Positions 7,544 through 14,631 of a DNA stretch of 29,321 nucleotides are shown piece by piece. Origin of the DNA: a virus; the IMG/VR virus record IMGVR_UViG_3300034105_001782, positions 1 through 29,321 of that record; one strand, given 5' to 3'. Both the position numbers and the translations under genes were made by a program. Each line of letters opens with the position of its first letter. Within the stretch, counting starts at the first letter, position 1. The notes beneath the pieces are model-generated. The model searched no databases, was not told where the DNA came from, and worked only from the letters and a program-made list of their open reading frames with translations.

Positions 7544-7948
7544 ATGAGTATTAATTGGGTAAGTGATATTGCAATAATGCATCAAGGTTTTGGTGTAAAT
7601 GAAGTTGTTAAAACTTTTGATGATGACAAACTTAAGAAGTTTTTGGAATTCCGTATTGGTTGTTTACAAGAAGAATTGGATGAGTTAAAAGAAGCTAAAT
7701 CTGCCGATGATGCTGTAGATGCTTTAATAGATTTGGTTGTATTTGCTATTGGTACTTTGGATTCATATGAAGTAGATGCTTATACTGCTTGGAATAGAGT
7801 ATTGGATGCTAATTTAGGAAAACAAGTTGGTATTAAAGAAGGTCGACCTAATCCATGGGGATTACCAGACTTATTAAAACCAGAAGGTTGGACTGCCCCT
7901 ACCCATGTAGATAATGTTGGTTTATTTGCCCAGGTGTTTGATCAATAA
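7544..7948 (+). CDS. MazG-like nucleotide pyrophosphohydrolase
   Basis: A 134-residue all-alpha NTP-pyrophosphohydrolase-type protein. The metal-binding pattern is visible: EELDE (43-47) on one helix and DAVDALIDL (56-64) on the next, the EExxE...DxxxD arrangement of the MazG/HisE/dUTPase superfamily. It would hydrolyse a (d)NTP to the monophosphate and PPi. In T4 a related job (dCTP removal) is done by gp56, so a role in excluding a canonical dNTP from a modified genome is a reasonable inference, though general MazG house-cleaning is equally possible. GGAG seven bases upstream supports the start. Its stop shares one base with the next ATG. Confidence 0.75.
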   Translation: MSINWVSDIAIMHQGFGVNEVVKTFDDDKLKKFLEFRIGCLQEELDELKEAKSADDAVDALIDLVVFAIGTLDSYEVDAYTAWNRVLDANLGKQVGIKEGRPNPWGLPDLLKPEGWTAPTHVDNVGLFAQVFDQ

Positions 7949-8910
7949 TGTATTCGCTAACAGTTTTCAAGAGTATCTTTGATAATAAAACTGATACTCG
8001 AGTCGACTTTAAGACATTTGAAGAGTTTGAGAGATCTTTGTATCATCTCTCAACTCTATCCGGCTACAAAGCAAAGAAAGGTGAGTTCAATAAAAAGACC
8101 TCACCTCTTATTTCACCGGCGACCTATACTCCTGGTACTACAAGAGCTAATGCTAATGTAGTAAATTGGGGTAAGTGGGCTGCTATCGATGTAGATACAC
8201 ATGAATTTGAAGGAAACTTAGAAGATGAACTTTATCGACGGTTTGGTGATTGGGATTACATTTGTTATAGTACTGCAAGCAGCACTATTGCATGGCCAAA
8301 GTTTAGACTCGTGTTCCCACTTACTCGACTTGTTGAGTCGAGTGAAATCAAACACTTCTGGTTCGCTCTCAACTCTGAATTTGGATGCATGGGAGATCTC
8401 CAAACTAAAGACCTCAGTAGAATGTATTACGTCCCTGCGCTATACCCTGGTGCTAATAACTTTATCTTTAGCAATCGTGGTGCCTATATTGATCCTACGG
8501 AGTTAATGTGTAAATATGAATTCACTGCACTAGTTAATAGTAATTCATTCATTGATAGATTACCGGATGAACTTCGTGATGAAGTTATTAGTCATCGAAA
8601 AGCTAAGTTAGAAGAAACTAAAAGAGATTATAATTGGAATTCATATAAAGATTGTCCATTTGTAAACCAAAAATTAGTCACTGAGTACAAATCTATATCA
8701 GGTATGGATGGTACAGGTCGATATTCTATGATTTATAAACTCATGACATCAATTGCTTGCTTTGCAGTTAAGAAGCAGTATCCTATAACTGAATATGAAA
8801 TTGTTCAGTTAATTCTACAATTAGATAGAGAAACATCTAATATCTATGCCAAACGTCCTTTGAATACTGAAGCAAGTAGAGCTATTGAATTTGCTTATAA
8901 AAATATGTAA
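7948..8910 (+). CDS. AEP-superfamily (PrimPol-like) primase candidate
   Basis: A 320-residue protein resembling archaeo-eukaryotic-type primases of phages and plasmids. AIDVDTHEF (79-87) fits the metal-binding DxD motif; YSTASST...PKFRLVFPL (107-125) fits the following nucleotide-binding strand region; DLSRMYYVPALYPGA (155-169) fits the third motif with D155 near the usual R-x-aromatic-P context. The residue normally His in the second motif (STxSH) appears to be Thr here. The C-terminal part (from about 225) is helical, like PriCT helper domains. The position just after gp41 is where T4 carries the DnaG-type primase gp61 (after dam), so it may replace it. A Toprim gp61 elsewhere in the genome is not excluded. 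Confidence 0.6.
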   Translation: MYSLTVFKSIFDNKTDTRVDFKTFEEFERSLYHLSTLSGYKAKKGEFNKKTSPLISPATYTPGTTRANANVVNWGKWAAIDVDTHEFEGNLEDELYRRFGDWDYICYSTASSTIAWPKFRLVFPLTRLVESSEIKHFWFALNSEFGCMGDLQTKDLSRMYYVPALYPGANNFIFSNRGAYIDPTELMCKYEFTALVNSNSFIDRLPDELRDEVISHRKAKLEETKRDYNWNSYKDCPFVNQKLVTEYKSISGMDGTGRYSMIYKLMTSIACFAVKKQYPITEYEIVQLILQLDRETSNIYAKRPLNTEASRAIEFAYKNM

Positions 8911-8916
8911 AAAACG

Positions 8917-8944
8917 TTTACATTACCAGGATTTATGTTATAAT
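8917..8944 (+). promoter_or_regulatory. Extended -10 promoter for the 8978 gene
   Basis: TTTACA (8917-8922), 16 bases, TGT-TATAAT (TATAAT at 8939-8944), then AGAT. Both hexamers and the TGN extension are near consensus for sigma70. It lies 34 bases before the ATG at 8978. Confidence 0.75.
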
Positions 8945-8977
8945 AGATCCATAACTAAACTAATGAGAAATTATATT

Positions 8978-9436
8978 ATGACTAAAAAAGAAAACAATAA
9001 AAGATTAGGTGATATAGGTGAAAACTTAGTTGCTAAAATATTAAATGGAGTTTTATCTGAAAATGCATATGATATGGTTAAAGATGGAGTCTTGCCAAAT
9101 GGTGAAGACTTTGAAGTAAAGACTCAAAATAGACATCCTAATCGTAAAATGCCTTATTTTAGTATTGATGATATTGACAATAATAATAAACAAAAATGTT
9201 TAAATGTTGAAAATTTATATTTTGTAGAGTATGATTCTACTAATGATATTAAAATTTGGCATTGTACAAATCCTAGAGATTATATAATATATGAAACTTA
9301 TGCAACTACATATTCACCTAGTTTAAAAAAAATAGGTTGGGATATAAACAAAATGATTCTTATTCATACTGAATATGATCCTATATTAGCAGAAGAAATG
9401 AGATCCCTTTCACAGGCAAAGCAATTTAGGAAATAA
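8978..9436 (+). CDS. PD-(D/E)xK-type nuclease-like protein, unknown role
   Basis: A 152-residue protein. The start at 8978 is used because the promoter at 8917-8944 would begin transcription after the longer frame's ATG at 8885. GDIGENLVAK (11-20), then YDMVKDG (31-37) and GEDFEVKTQ (42-50), reproduce the E...D...ExK order of the restriction-endonuclease fold, and N/H-rich residues follow. Many such small phage proteins are nucleases or resolvases, but no specific family is recognised. It has its own strong promoter and is followed after two bases by the Nmad1-like gene, linking it to the nucleotide-modification block. It could equally be a defence or counter-defence enzyme. No signal peptide or membrane segment is seen. 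Confidence 0.55.
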   Translation: MTKKENNKRLGDIGENLVAKILNGVLSENAYDMVKDGVLPNGEDFEVKTQNRHPNRKMPYFSIDDIDNNNKQKCLNVENLYFVEYDSTNDIKIWHCTNPRDYIIYETYATTYSPSLKKIGWDINKMILIHTEYDPILAEEMRSLSQAKQFRK

Positions 9437-9438
9437 TT

Positions 9439-9876
9439 ATGACACAAAATGAACGACCTTCAGTCCAAGTCTTAAGAGAGGCTATTGAATTACAAATATT
9501 AAAAGGTGCGGATTACAACAATTCTGTTTCCAGTGTCCAACAGGCAGACTATTATGTCCATGGTGTATGGTCTATTATGGATACGATTCACGGTAAGTAT
9601 CTAAGAATGGTATCAGTACTTGAAACTATGGAAGCAGGTGGTAAAGTCAATTATGAATCAGTCGAAGATTCTGCATTAGATCTTATTAACTATACATCAT
9701 TTCTTGCTGCATATATGCGTGGTGAAGTACCAGGTCAAAGACCAGATCGCGATATCTTTAATAAACCGGTTGATGAGCCAACATCTTTATTAATACCTAC
9801 AGCATTTAGAATAACATCTCAACCAACAGTTTCAACAGTGTTTCCAACCTTAAAAGGACATTATGACAATGGTTAA
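9439..9876 (+). CDS. DUF1599 / nucleotide-modification-associated domain 1-like protein
   Basis: A 145-residue mostly helical protein. KGADYNN (22-28), HGKYLRM (51-57) and YESVEDSALDLINYTSFLAAYM (72-93) match the pattern of the DUF1599 (Nmad1) family: a KxxDYG-like turn, a KxxR helix and an ESxxDxxxDLxxY helix, a MazG-related all-alpha fold. The family was named for its recurrent association with base-modification genes in phages; its reaction is not settled, but nucleotide hydrolysis or binding is likely. Here it lies next to the hydroxymethylase-like gene, overlapping it by 14 bases. The last 45 residues are proline/threonine-rich and probably disordered. Confidence 0.7.
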   Translation: MTQNERPSVQVLREAIELQILKGADYNNSVSSVQQADYYVHGVWSIMDTIHGKYLRMVSVLETMEAGGKVNYESVEDSALDLINYTSFLAAYMRGEVPGQRPDRDIFNKPVDEPTSLLIPTAFRITSQPTVSTVFPTLKGHYDNG

Positions 9877-10519
9877 TAGTGTTAATGATATAAGAAAAGA
9901 GTTCCTAGGTAAATTAATGTTTGCAGATTTTGTAATTGATAAAACCGGTTGCAAAATGCTTGAAATTATGGGTGCATCTTTTATTGCGGATGAACCTGTA
10001 ATTTTTGGAACACTAAATACTAATTATGCTAAACGTGAAGTTGAATGGTATGAGTCTCAATCATTAAATGTAAATGATATTCCAGGTGAAACACCAGCAA
10101 TATGGACATCTATTGCTACTCCAGATGGATATATCAATAGTAATTATGGTTACTTGATCTTCTCAGAAGAGAATGGTAACCAATATAAAAATGTATTAAA
10201 TGAATTGAAACAGAATCCTTTCTCTAGACGTGCTACTATGATTTATACCAGACCTTCTATTTGGTCTGATTATAATAAAGATGGTATGTCTGATTTTATC
10301 TGCACTAATGCTGTAGGTTATATGATTAGAGATGGTAAACTCCATGCTCATGTAGTAATGCGTTCCAACGATACAATTTTCGGATACAAAAATGATTATT
10401 ATTGGCAAGAATATGTTTTGAAAAAACTTGCTAAAGATCTTGATATAGAAGTAGGTACTATTATGTGGAATTGTACATCTCTTCATGTATATGAAAAACA
10501 TTTCCATTTAATAAAATAA
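9863..10519 (+). CDS. Thymidylate synthase-fold dCMP/dUMP hydroxymethylase
   Basis: A 218-residue enzyme of the thymidylate synthase superfamily, which transfers a one-carbon unit from methylene-tetrahydrofolate to pyrimidine C5. Cys147 in ICTNAVGYMIRDGKL aligns with the catalytic Cys ten residues before DGKL in E. coli ThyA. SRRATM (121-126) and MRSND (166-170) are the phosphate-binding and RSxD motifs, and LHVYEKHF is the late HxY region. At the position of ThyA Asn177 (four residues after the G of RSxDxxxG) this protein has Asp178, the change that makes T4 gp42 prefer dCMP; Asn177 sits just before it, so the alignment should be checked. The usual PCH is replaced by CTN. The product is most likely a 5-hydroxymethyl (less likely 5-methyl) nucleotide. 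A good SD (AAAAGGA) precedes this start. Confidence 0.8.
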   Translation: MTMVNSVNDIRKEFLGKLMFADFVIDKTGCKMLEIMGASFIADEPVIFGTLNTNYAKREVEWYESQSLNVNDIPGETPAIWTSIATPDGYINSNYGYLIFSEENGNQYKNVLNELKQNPFSRRATMIYTRPSIWSDYNKDGMSDFICTNAVGYMIRDGKLHAHVVMRSNDTIFGYKNDYYWQEYVLKKLAKDLDIEVGTIMWNCTSLHVYEKHFHLIK

Positions 10520-10522
10520 ATG

Positions 10523-10550
10523 TTTACATTTCTATAAACTATGATATAAT
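10523..10550 (+). promoter_or_regulatory. Extended -10 promoter for the dCMP deaminase gene
   Basis: TTTACA (10523-10528), 16 bases, TGA-TATAAT (TATAAT at 10545-10550), then AGAT. It is nearly identical in layout to the promoter at 8917 and lies 30 bases before the ATG. Confidence 0.75.
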
Positions 10551-10579
10551 AGATCTATTATAACTAACTTATATAAAAG

Positions 10580-11050
10580 ATGTCTGATATTACTAAATGG
10601 GATATACGGTTCTTAGAGATGGCTAAAAATGTCTCTAATTGGAGTAAAGATCCTTCAACTAAAGTAGGATCTATAGCAGTAGATCCTATCAAAAAGAATA
10701 TTATTTCTACTGGATATAATGGATTTCCACGCGGTATCTTAGATTCAGTAGAAAGATATGAACATAAGCCAACTAAGTATAAATTAGTTGTACATTCAGA
10801 AATGAATCTAATATATAATGCCACATTCAATGGAGTAGCCCTTAATGGATCTACTTTATATGTTTATGGATTACCTGTTTGTTCTGAATGTGCTAAAGGT
10901 ATTATTCAAGTTGGAGTAAAAAGAGTAGTTATGTGGACTGGAGATAAAAAAGTTCCAGATAACTGGCATGATTCCTGGAAACTAACATCTGATTTGTTCG
11001 ATGAGGCAGGAGTAGAATATACTTTTTGGAAAGAAAATAATATGTTATAA
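10580..11050 (+). CDS. dCMP deaminase
   Basis: A 156-residue zinc-dependent cytidine/deoxycytidylate deaminase. The catalytic HSE (72-74) supplies the Zn ligand His and the proton-shuttling Glu; PVCSECAKGIIQ (99-110) supplies the two Cys ligands. DPSTKVGSIAVD (24-35) and GYNGFPRG (45-52) are typical of phage dCMP deaminases. It converts dCMP to dUMP, feeding a thymidylate- or hydroxymethyl-dUMP-forming enzyme; the TS-fold gene is immediately upstream. It is shorter than T4 Cd (193 residues) and closer to bacterial ComE-like forms. It has its own promoter and a poor SD. Confidence 0.92.
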   Translation: MSDITKWDIRFLEMAKNVSNWSKDPSTKVGSIAVDPIKKNIISTGYNGFPRGILDSVERYEHKPTKYKLVVHSEMNLIYNATFNGVALNGSTLYVYGLPVCSECAKGIIQVGVKRVVMWTGDKKVPDNWHDSWKLTSDLFDEAGVEYTFWKENNML

Positions 11051-11064
11051 CTAGATAGACCTAC

Positions 11065-11082
11065 TTCACTAGAAATAGTGAA
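11065..11082 (+). promoter_or_regulatory. Perfect hairpin with GAAA tetraloop in the leader of the inositol-phosphate synthase gene
   Basis: TTCACTA (11065-11071), loop GAAA, TAGTGAA (11076-11082). No T-run follows, so it is not a terminator. It lies 40 bases before the ATG, where it could stabilise the mRNA 5' region or bind a protein. A weak TGT-TATAAC box (11043-11051) just upstream may start this transcript. Confidence 0.5.
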
Positions 11083-11121
11083 CCAAAAATCGTCTTAAAA
11101 CTGAAATATTAGGAAAATAAA

Positions 11122-12339
11122 ATGTCAAAAAAAATTAAAGTTGCTATTGCTGGTATAGGTAATTGTTGTTCTTCATTAGTTCAAGGTCTTGAATATTATA
11201 AAGATGTTGATCCTGAAAATGGAACAATTCCAGGAGTTATGGAAATGCGCATTGGAGGGTATCATCCAGCAGATATCCAAATTGTGGCAGCATTCGATGT
11301 AGATAGAAGAAAGGTTGGAAGACCCTTAGGAGAAGCAATTTTTGCTAAACCTAATTCTTCAAGAATTTTTCAACCTCATATTCCAGAAGGTCCTATTGTT
11401 CAAATGGGAAATGTTTTAGATGGTGTTTCTGATTTTATGTTAAATGGACCTGAACACTTAAGTTTCATTTTATCAAATGAAGAAACTGTAGATGTTGTAC
11501 AAGTGCTTAAAGATACTAAAGCAGATATTCTTTTAAATTATATGCCGGTTGGGTCACAATTGGCTACTGAATTTTATGCACAAACTGCGCTTGACGCAGG
11601 TATTGCATTTATGAATTGTATGCCAGTTTTTATTGCCTCAAATCCTGAATGGGAAACTAAATTTATTGATGCTGGTTTACCATTACTTGGTGATGATATG
11701 AAATCTCAGGTAGGAAGTTCTATTATTTCCCAAGCAATGCAAGAATTGTTGTTTGATAGAGGCGCCGAAATAGATTTTCATGCCCAATTAAATATGGGAT
11801 TTAATCAAGATTTTAGAAATATGGAAGTACAATCAAGACTCCAATCTAAAAAGATTTCAAAAGAAAATGTTATTAGATGTCAAAATGATTTAAGAGGAGT
11901 TCCTGTTAAGGAAGGTCAATTATATGCTGGACCATCTGCATACATTCCAAGAGCTACAGATGAAAAAGTTGCATTTTTCGATATTAGAGCAAGAGGCTTT
12001 GGCGATGCTCCAATTAAAATTGATATTAGATTAAGTGTATGCGATAGCGAAAATAGTGCCGGTGTAGTTATTGATGGTTTGCGTTATCTTAAGGTTGCTA
12101 GAGAGTTGGGTATAATTGGTTCTTTAAGAGGTCCAAGTTCTTGGACTCAAAAATCTCCACCTCAAACAATGGAATATGCGGATTCTAAACAAGAATGTGT
12201 AATGTTAGCTAAACGTGAATTAACTGAAATAACAAAAAGACAACTTTCTAAAGAAGATGCATTATCTTATATGAATGAACAAATTGGAAAGGGTTCAACC
12301 GCACATTTGCAACGATTAAAAGAATATCAATGCAAGTAA
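11122..12339 (+). CDS. ino1: Myo-inositol-1-phosphate synthase
   Basis: A 405-residue NAD-dependent enzyme of the bacterial/archaeal MIPS type, converting glucose-6-phosphate to 1D-myo-inositol 3-phosphate. The Rossmann start IAGIGNCCSSLVQG (9-22), the central NCMPVFIASNPEW, GDDMKSQVGSSI, and the late YAGPSAYIP and SENSAGVVIDGLR segments are all present; the Lys of DDMKSQ is part of the active site. Length is normal and the frame is intact, so it should be active. The gene is single-copy metabolism placed between dCMP deaminase and the base-modification genes. Two roles fit: an auxiliary metabolic gene changing host inositol or phospholipid supply, or a precursor pathway for an inositol-derived DNA base decoration. 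The SD is AGGAAAA. Confidence 0.93.
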   Translation: MSKKIKVAIAGIGNCCSSLVQGLEYYKDVDPENGTIPGVMEMRIGGYHPADIQIVAAFDVDRRKVGRPLGEAIFAKPNSSRIFQPHIPEGPIVQMGNVLDGVSDFMLNGPEHLSFILSNEETVDVVQVLKDTKADILLNYMPVGSQLATEFYAQTALDAGIAFMNCMPVFIASNPEWETKFIDAGLPLLGDDMKSQVGSSIISQAMQELLFDRGAEIDFHAQLNMGFNQDFRNMEVQSRLQSKKISKENVIRCQNDLRGVPVKEGQLYAGPSAYIPRATDEKVAFFDIRARGFGDAPIKIDIRLSVCDSENSAGVVIDGLRYLKVARELGIIGSLRGPSSWTQKSPPQTMEYADSKQECVMLAKRELTEITKRQLSKEDALSYMNEQIGKGSTAHLQRLKEYQCK

Positions 12340-12353
12340 TTTAATAAAAGTCG

Positions 12354-12398
12354 GTCTTTGCACTTCTATAAATATATTTTTAAAAGGAGTGCAAAGAT
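12354..12398 (+). promoter_or_regulatory. Start-masking hairpin with a T4-type late promoter in its loop (I-TevI-like control)
   Basis: CTTTGCACT (12356-12364) is perfectly complementary to AGTGCAAAG (12388-12396). With flanking pairs the stem spans about 12354-12367 with 12385-12398 and buries both GGAG (12386-12389) and the first two bases of the ATG at 12397. TATAAATA, the T4 late promoter consensus, lies at 12367-12374. Read-through RNA would hide the start; a transcript beginning a few bases after the TATAAATA lacks the 5' arm and leaves it free. Confidence 0.8.
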
Positions 12399-13062
12399 GA
12401 ATTATTTAAAAATATATAACCAATTAATGCTTAACGCAAAAAATAGAGAAATAACTAATTATACTGAAAATCATCATATTATTCCTAAATGTATGGGCGG
12501 AAATAATGATATTAAAAATCTTATAAAATTAACTTTTAGAGAGCATTATATTGCCCATTGGTTATTAAGTAAAATGTATAAAAAAAATTTAAAAATATCT
12601 TATAAATTAGGATGCGCATTTTTATTAATGTCTAAATCAAATAATGGAAAAAGAATAACTAATTCAAAATTTTTTGATAGAGCTAGGACTCAATTTAAGA
12701 AATCACAAATTGAATTTTATAATTCAGATGAGGGGATAACTTATTTAAAAGAGAGAGGTAAAACTCGCAGTCAAAATAGAAAAAATTTATTTTCATATCA
12801 TTTTTATCATGAAACTTATGGCGATTTTTTATTACCTACTATAGATTTAGTTGAGTTATTTCCTGAACAAAAATTAAATTCATCAAATCTTGTAAAAGTT
12901 GGAAAAGAAGAAAGATCCTCAACTAAAGGATGGATATTATTTAAAAATAAAGATATTGGAGTTTCTGGATTTTTAAAAAAGAAAAAAGAAAAAATGAGTA
13001 ACTCTGCTAAAAATAGACAAAATGAAGTTTGGAATAAAGGTATTTCAACAAAAATTATATAA
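12397..13062 (+). CDS. Free-standing HNH homing endonuclease, late-expressed
   Basis: A 221-residue protein starting at 12397, directly behind AAAAGGAG; the upstream in-frame ATG at 12358 is part of the masking hairpin and is not used. The HNH core is ENHHIIPKCMGG (24-35), N41 and REHYIAHWLL (48-57). The rest is lysine/asparagine-rich, with a likely DNA-binding C-terminus (GVSGFLKKKKEKMSNSAKNR). Base use is much more AT-rich than in its neighbours, with long A/T runs, as expected for a mobile gene. It is inserted between the inositol-phosphate synthase and HAD genes, neither of which looks interrupted. The target is unknown. It is related in HNH layout to the minus-strand gene at 5575-6201, but the remainder is different. 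Confidence 0.87.
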   Translation: MNYLKIYNQLMLNAKNREITNYTENHHIIPKCMGGNNDIKNLIKLTFREHYIAHWLLSKMYKKNLKISYKLGCAFLLMSKSNNGKRITNSKFFDRARTQFKKSQIEFYNSDEGITYLKERGKTRSQNRKNLFSYHFYHETYGDFLLPTIDLVELFPEQKLNSSNLVKVGKEERSSTKGWILFKNKDIGVSGFLKKKKEKMSNSAKNRQNEVWNKGISTKII

Positions 13063-13075
13063 AATAGGTGATAGA

Positions 13076-13468
13076 ATGAATAGTATCAATACTTTTGATA
13101 TAGATGGTGTCATATACATGGGTGAATACGGAGGTGTTTACCCAGGTCTTAATGATATTATTATAACCGGTAGATCTTTTGAGGAATCAGAAGAAACACT
13201 ACATATGCTTAATAAGAAAGGCATTCATAATAAAGTAATGTTCAATGAATTGTCTTTTGATAATAAGAGTAGAGAGTCTTCCGGTATTCATAAAGGAAAT
13301 ACTATCCTTAAATTAGAACAACAAGGACATAAGATTGGTATTCATTTTGAAGATGATCCAATTCAAATTGCAGAAATTAAGAAAATAGTTCCGCATATTA
13401 ATATTGTGTATATGCAACATGACTTAGTTGAAAAAGAAAATGTTCGTCATATTAAGGATACAGAATGA
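13076..13468 (+). CDS. HAD-superfamily phosphatase-like protein
   Basis: A 130-residue minimal HAD protein. Motif I is FDIDGVIY (7-14) with D8 as nucleophile and D10 as acid/base; motif II is ITGRS (30-34); the acidic motif IV is FEDDP (91-95). There is no cap domain, so the substrate is probably large or exposed (DNA or RNA end, nucleotide, or small phosphate ester). The start at 13076 follows AGGTGATAGA; the longer frame from 13022 lies inside the HNH gene. Its stop overlaps the next start by four bases (ATGA), so it forms a tight three-gene unit with the HhH and SGNH-like genes. In that context it might remove phosphate from a modification precursor such as inositol phosphate, but this is inference. 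Confidence 0.8.
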   Translation: MNSINTFDIDGVIYMGEYGGVYPGLNDIIITGRSFEESEETLHMLNKKGIHNKVMFNELSFDNKSRESSGIHKGNTILKLEQQGHKIGIHFEDDPIQIAEIKKIVPHINIVYMQHDLVEKENVRHIKDTE

Positions 13469-14631
13469 TAGATGCAACAGGTAAACAGTATATAGAAGCA
13501 AACAACTTTGTATCTAATAATCCTGATTATCCTATTGATAAGTACTTCTCTATATGTGATGTAGAGAAGTTTCTTGACTTCAAGTATTTTGTTGAACAGG
13601 TTAACAAAAGAACTGAATGGCAATATGGATTAACAGACAAATATGAGTATACAGAATATGCATTAAATCCTGATACAGAGTATTTTCATCCAATTATTAC
13701 TTGTGATGATCGAATGGTTTATATTATGAAGAATATAGTATCATTACCAGATGAAAAACTCTCGATTCATAATAAGATTGGTAATACAATTATTTCGCAT
13801 TTTTATGGAGCACGAGGTATCCATCAGATTGCTACTAGAAATAATGATCCACAGACTGCTCATGTTGATTTTGAGAACTATTTTACCTCAGGCGAGCGTA
13901 CCCGCGTACGGAAGAATCTAGAGTTAGCAGCATCAATTAAGTTACCAATCTATGGATCTACTGAGTTACGTACTTCTTTATTTGGAGCAGCAAACAAGTA
14001 TCAATTACAAAGGTTTGGACCTACTGCAGATAAAGTACATCCAGGTAATATTATGGATTGGGTAGCAGGATTAGGAGAACAAGGATTCTTTAATAGAATG
14101 CAACAATCAGATGCTGCTTCTAATACTTTTAAAATATTAACTGAGATTGAAGGTATTGGATCTTATTATGGTTACCATTGTACTACTTCTAATTCAGTGA
14201 ATCCAAAACTATCGTGGGATAATGATGAGAACTTTGTTAAACCTGGACCTGGAGCACAATACACTCTTAAGTTATTGTTTCCAAAAGCTTCATCAAAGGA
14301 AATAACAAATGGAGATCTTGTAGTATGGTTCAGACATAATCAAAAGTTCTTTGGGTTTGGTGATATTAAGATCCATGAACATTTCCATAATGTACTTGAT
14401 CATACTGGTAATAAGATTCTAAGTAAAGACCAGACTGAGATGATGACGTACGGATCGGAGGTCTCATTTTGCCAGTATGGTATCTTCTGTAAGATTAGAC
14501 ATGATACTAAAGCAATTGAACGCCGCAAGGTTGCTCGATTAGGTTCTCGTGATATTGAAAAAGAGTTGTACAAAGCCGAGCAATTAGTATATAATAAACA
14601 AAATACTGCAACTTTGGACTCTTTCTTCTAA
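13465..14631 (+). CDS. HhH/glycosylase-fold protein resembling the alpha-glutamyl/putrescinyl thymine pyrophosphorylase (ADDT) clade
   Basis: A 388-residue protein. The middle has a helix-hairpin-helix core, ILTEIEGIGSYYGYH (224-238), followed by WDNDENFVKPGPGAQYTLKLLF (251-272). This GIG...GPGA pattern is what I recall for the thymine-hypermodification families related to DNA glycosylases (aGPT-PPlase clades / amino-acid:DNA transferases), which join a nucleophile to a phosphorylated or pyrophosphorylated hydroxymethyl pyrimidine in DNA. The alternative is an ordinary or inactive DNA glycosylase. The last residues TLDSFF match the polymerase tail NLEDFFG and the next protein's TLEDFF, suggesting clamp docking. 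It overlaps the HAD gene (ATGA) and the SGNH-like gene (TAATG), so the three are translationally coupled. Confidence 0.6.
   Translation: MIDATGKQYIEANNFVSNNPDYPIDKYFSICDVEKFLDFKYFVEQVNKRTEWQYGLTDKYEYTEYALNPDTEYFHPIITCDDRMVYIMKNIVSLPDEKLSIHNKIGNTIISHFYGARGIHQIATRNNDPQTAHVDFENYFTSGERTRVRKNLELAASIKLPIYGSTELRTSLFGAANKYQLQRFGPTADKVHPGNIMDWVAGLGEQGFFNRMQQSDAASNTFKILTEIEGIGSYYGYHCTTSNSVNPKLSWDNDENFVKPGPGAQYTLKLLFPKASSKEITNGDLVVWFRHNQKFFGFGDIKIHEHFHNVLDHTGNKILSKDQTEMMTYGSEVSFCQYGIFCKIRHDTKAIERRKVARLGSRDIEKELYKAEQLVYNKQNTATLDSFF

Noticed and set aside
8225-8506. 93-residue + frame within the primase candidate
   Set aside because: Shadow frame with no SD and no motif; the enclosing frame has recognisable motifs.
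8885-8977. Longer frame upstream of the PD-(D/E)xK gene
   Set aside because: It begins inside the previous gene and spans a near-consensus promoter, so a transcript from that promoter could not encode it.
12358-12396. Longer start for the second HNH gene
   Set aside because: It lies within the hairpin arm and late promoter; AAAAGGAG serves the ATG at 12397.
13022-13075. Longer start for the HAD gene
   Set aside because: The extension lies in the HNH coding region, and the start at 13076 has AGGTG upstream and begins just before motif I.
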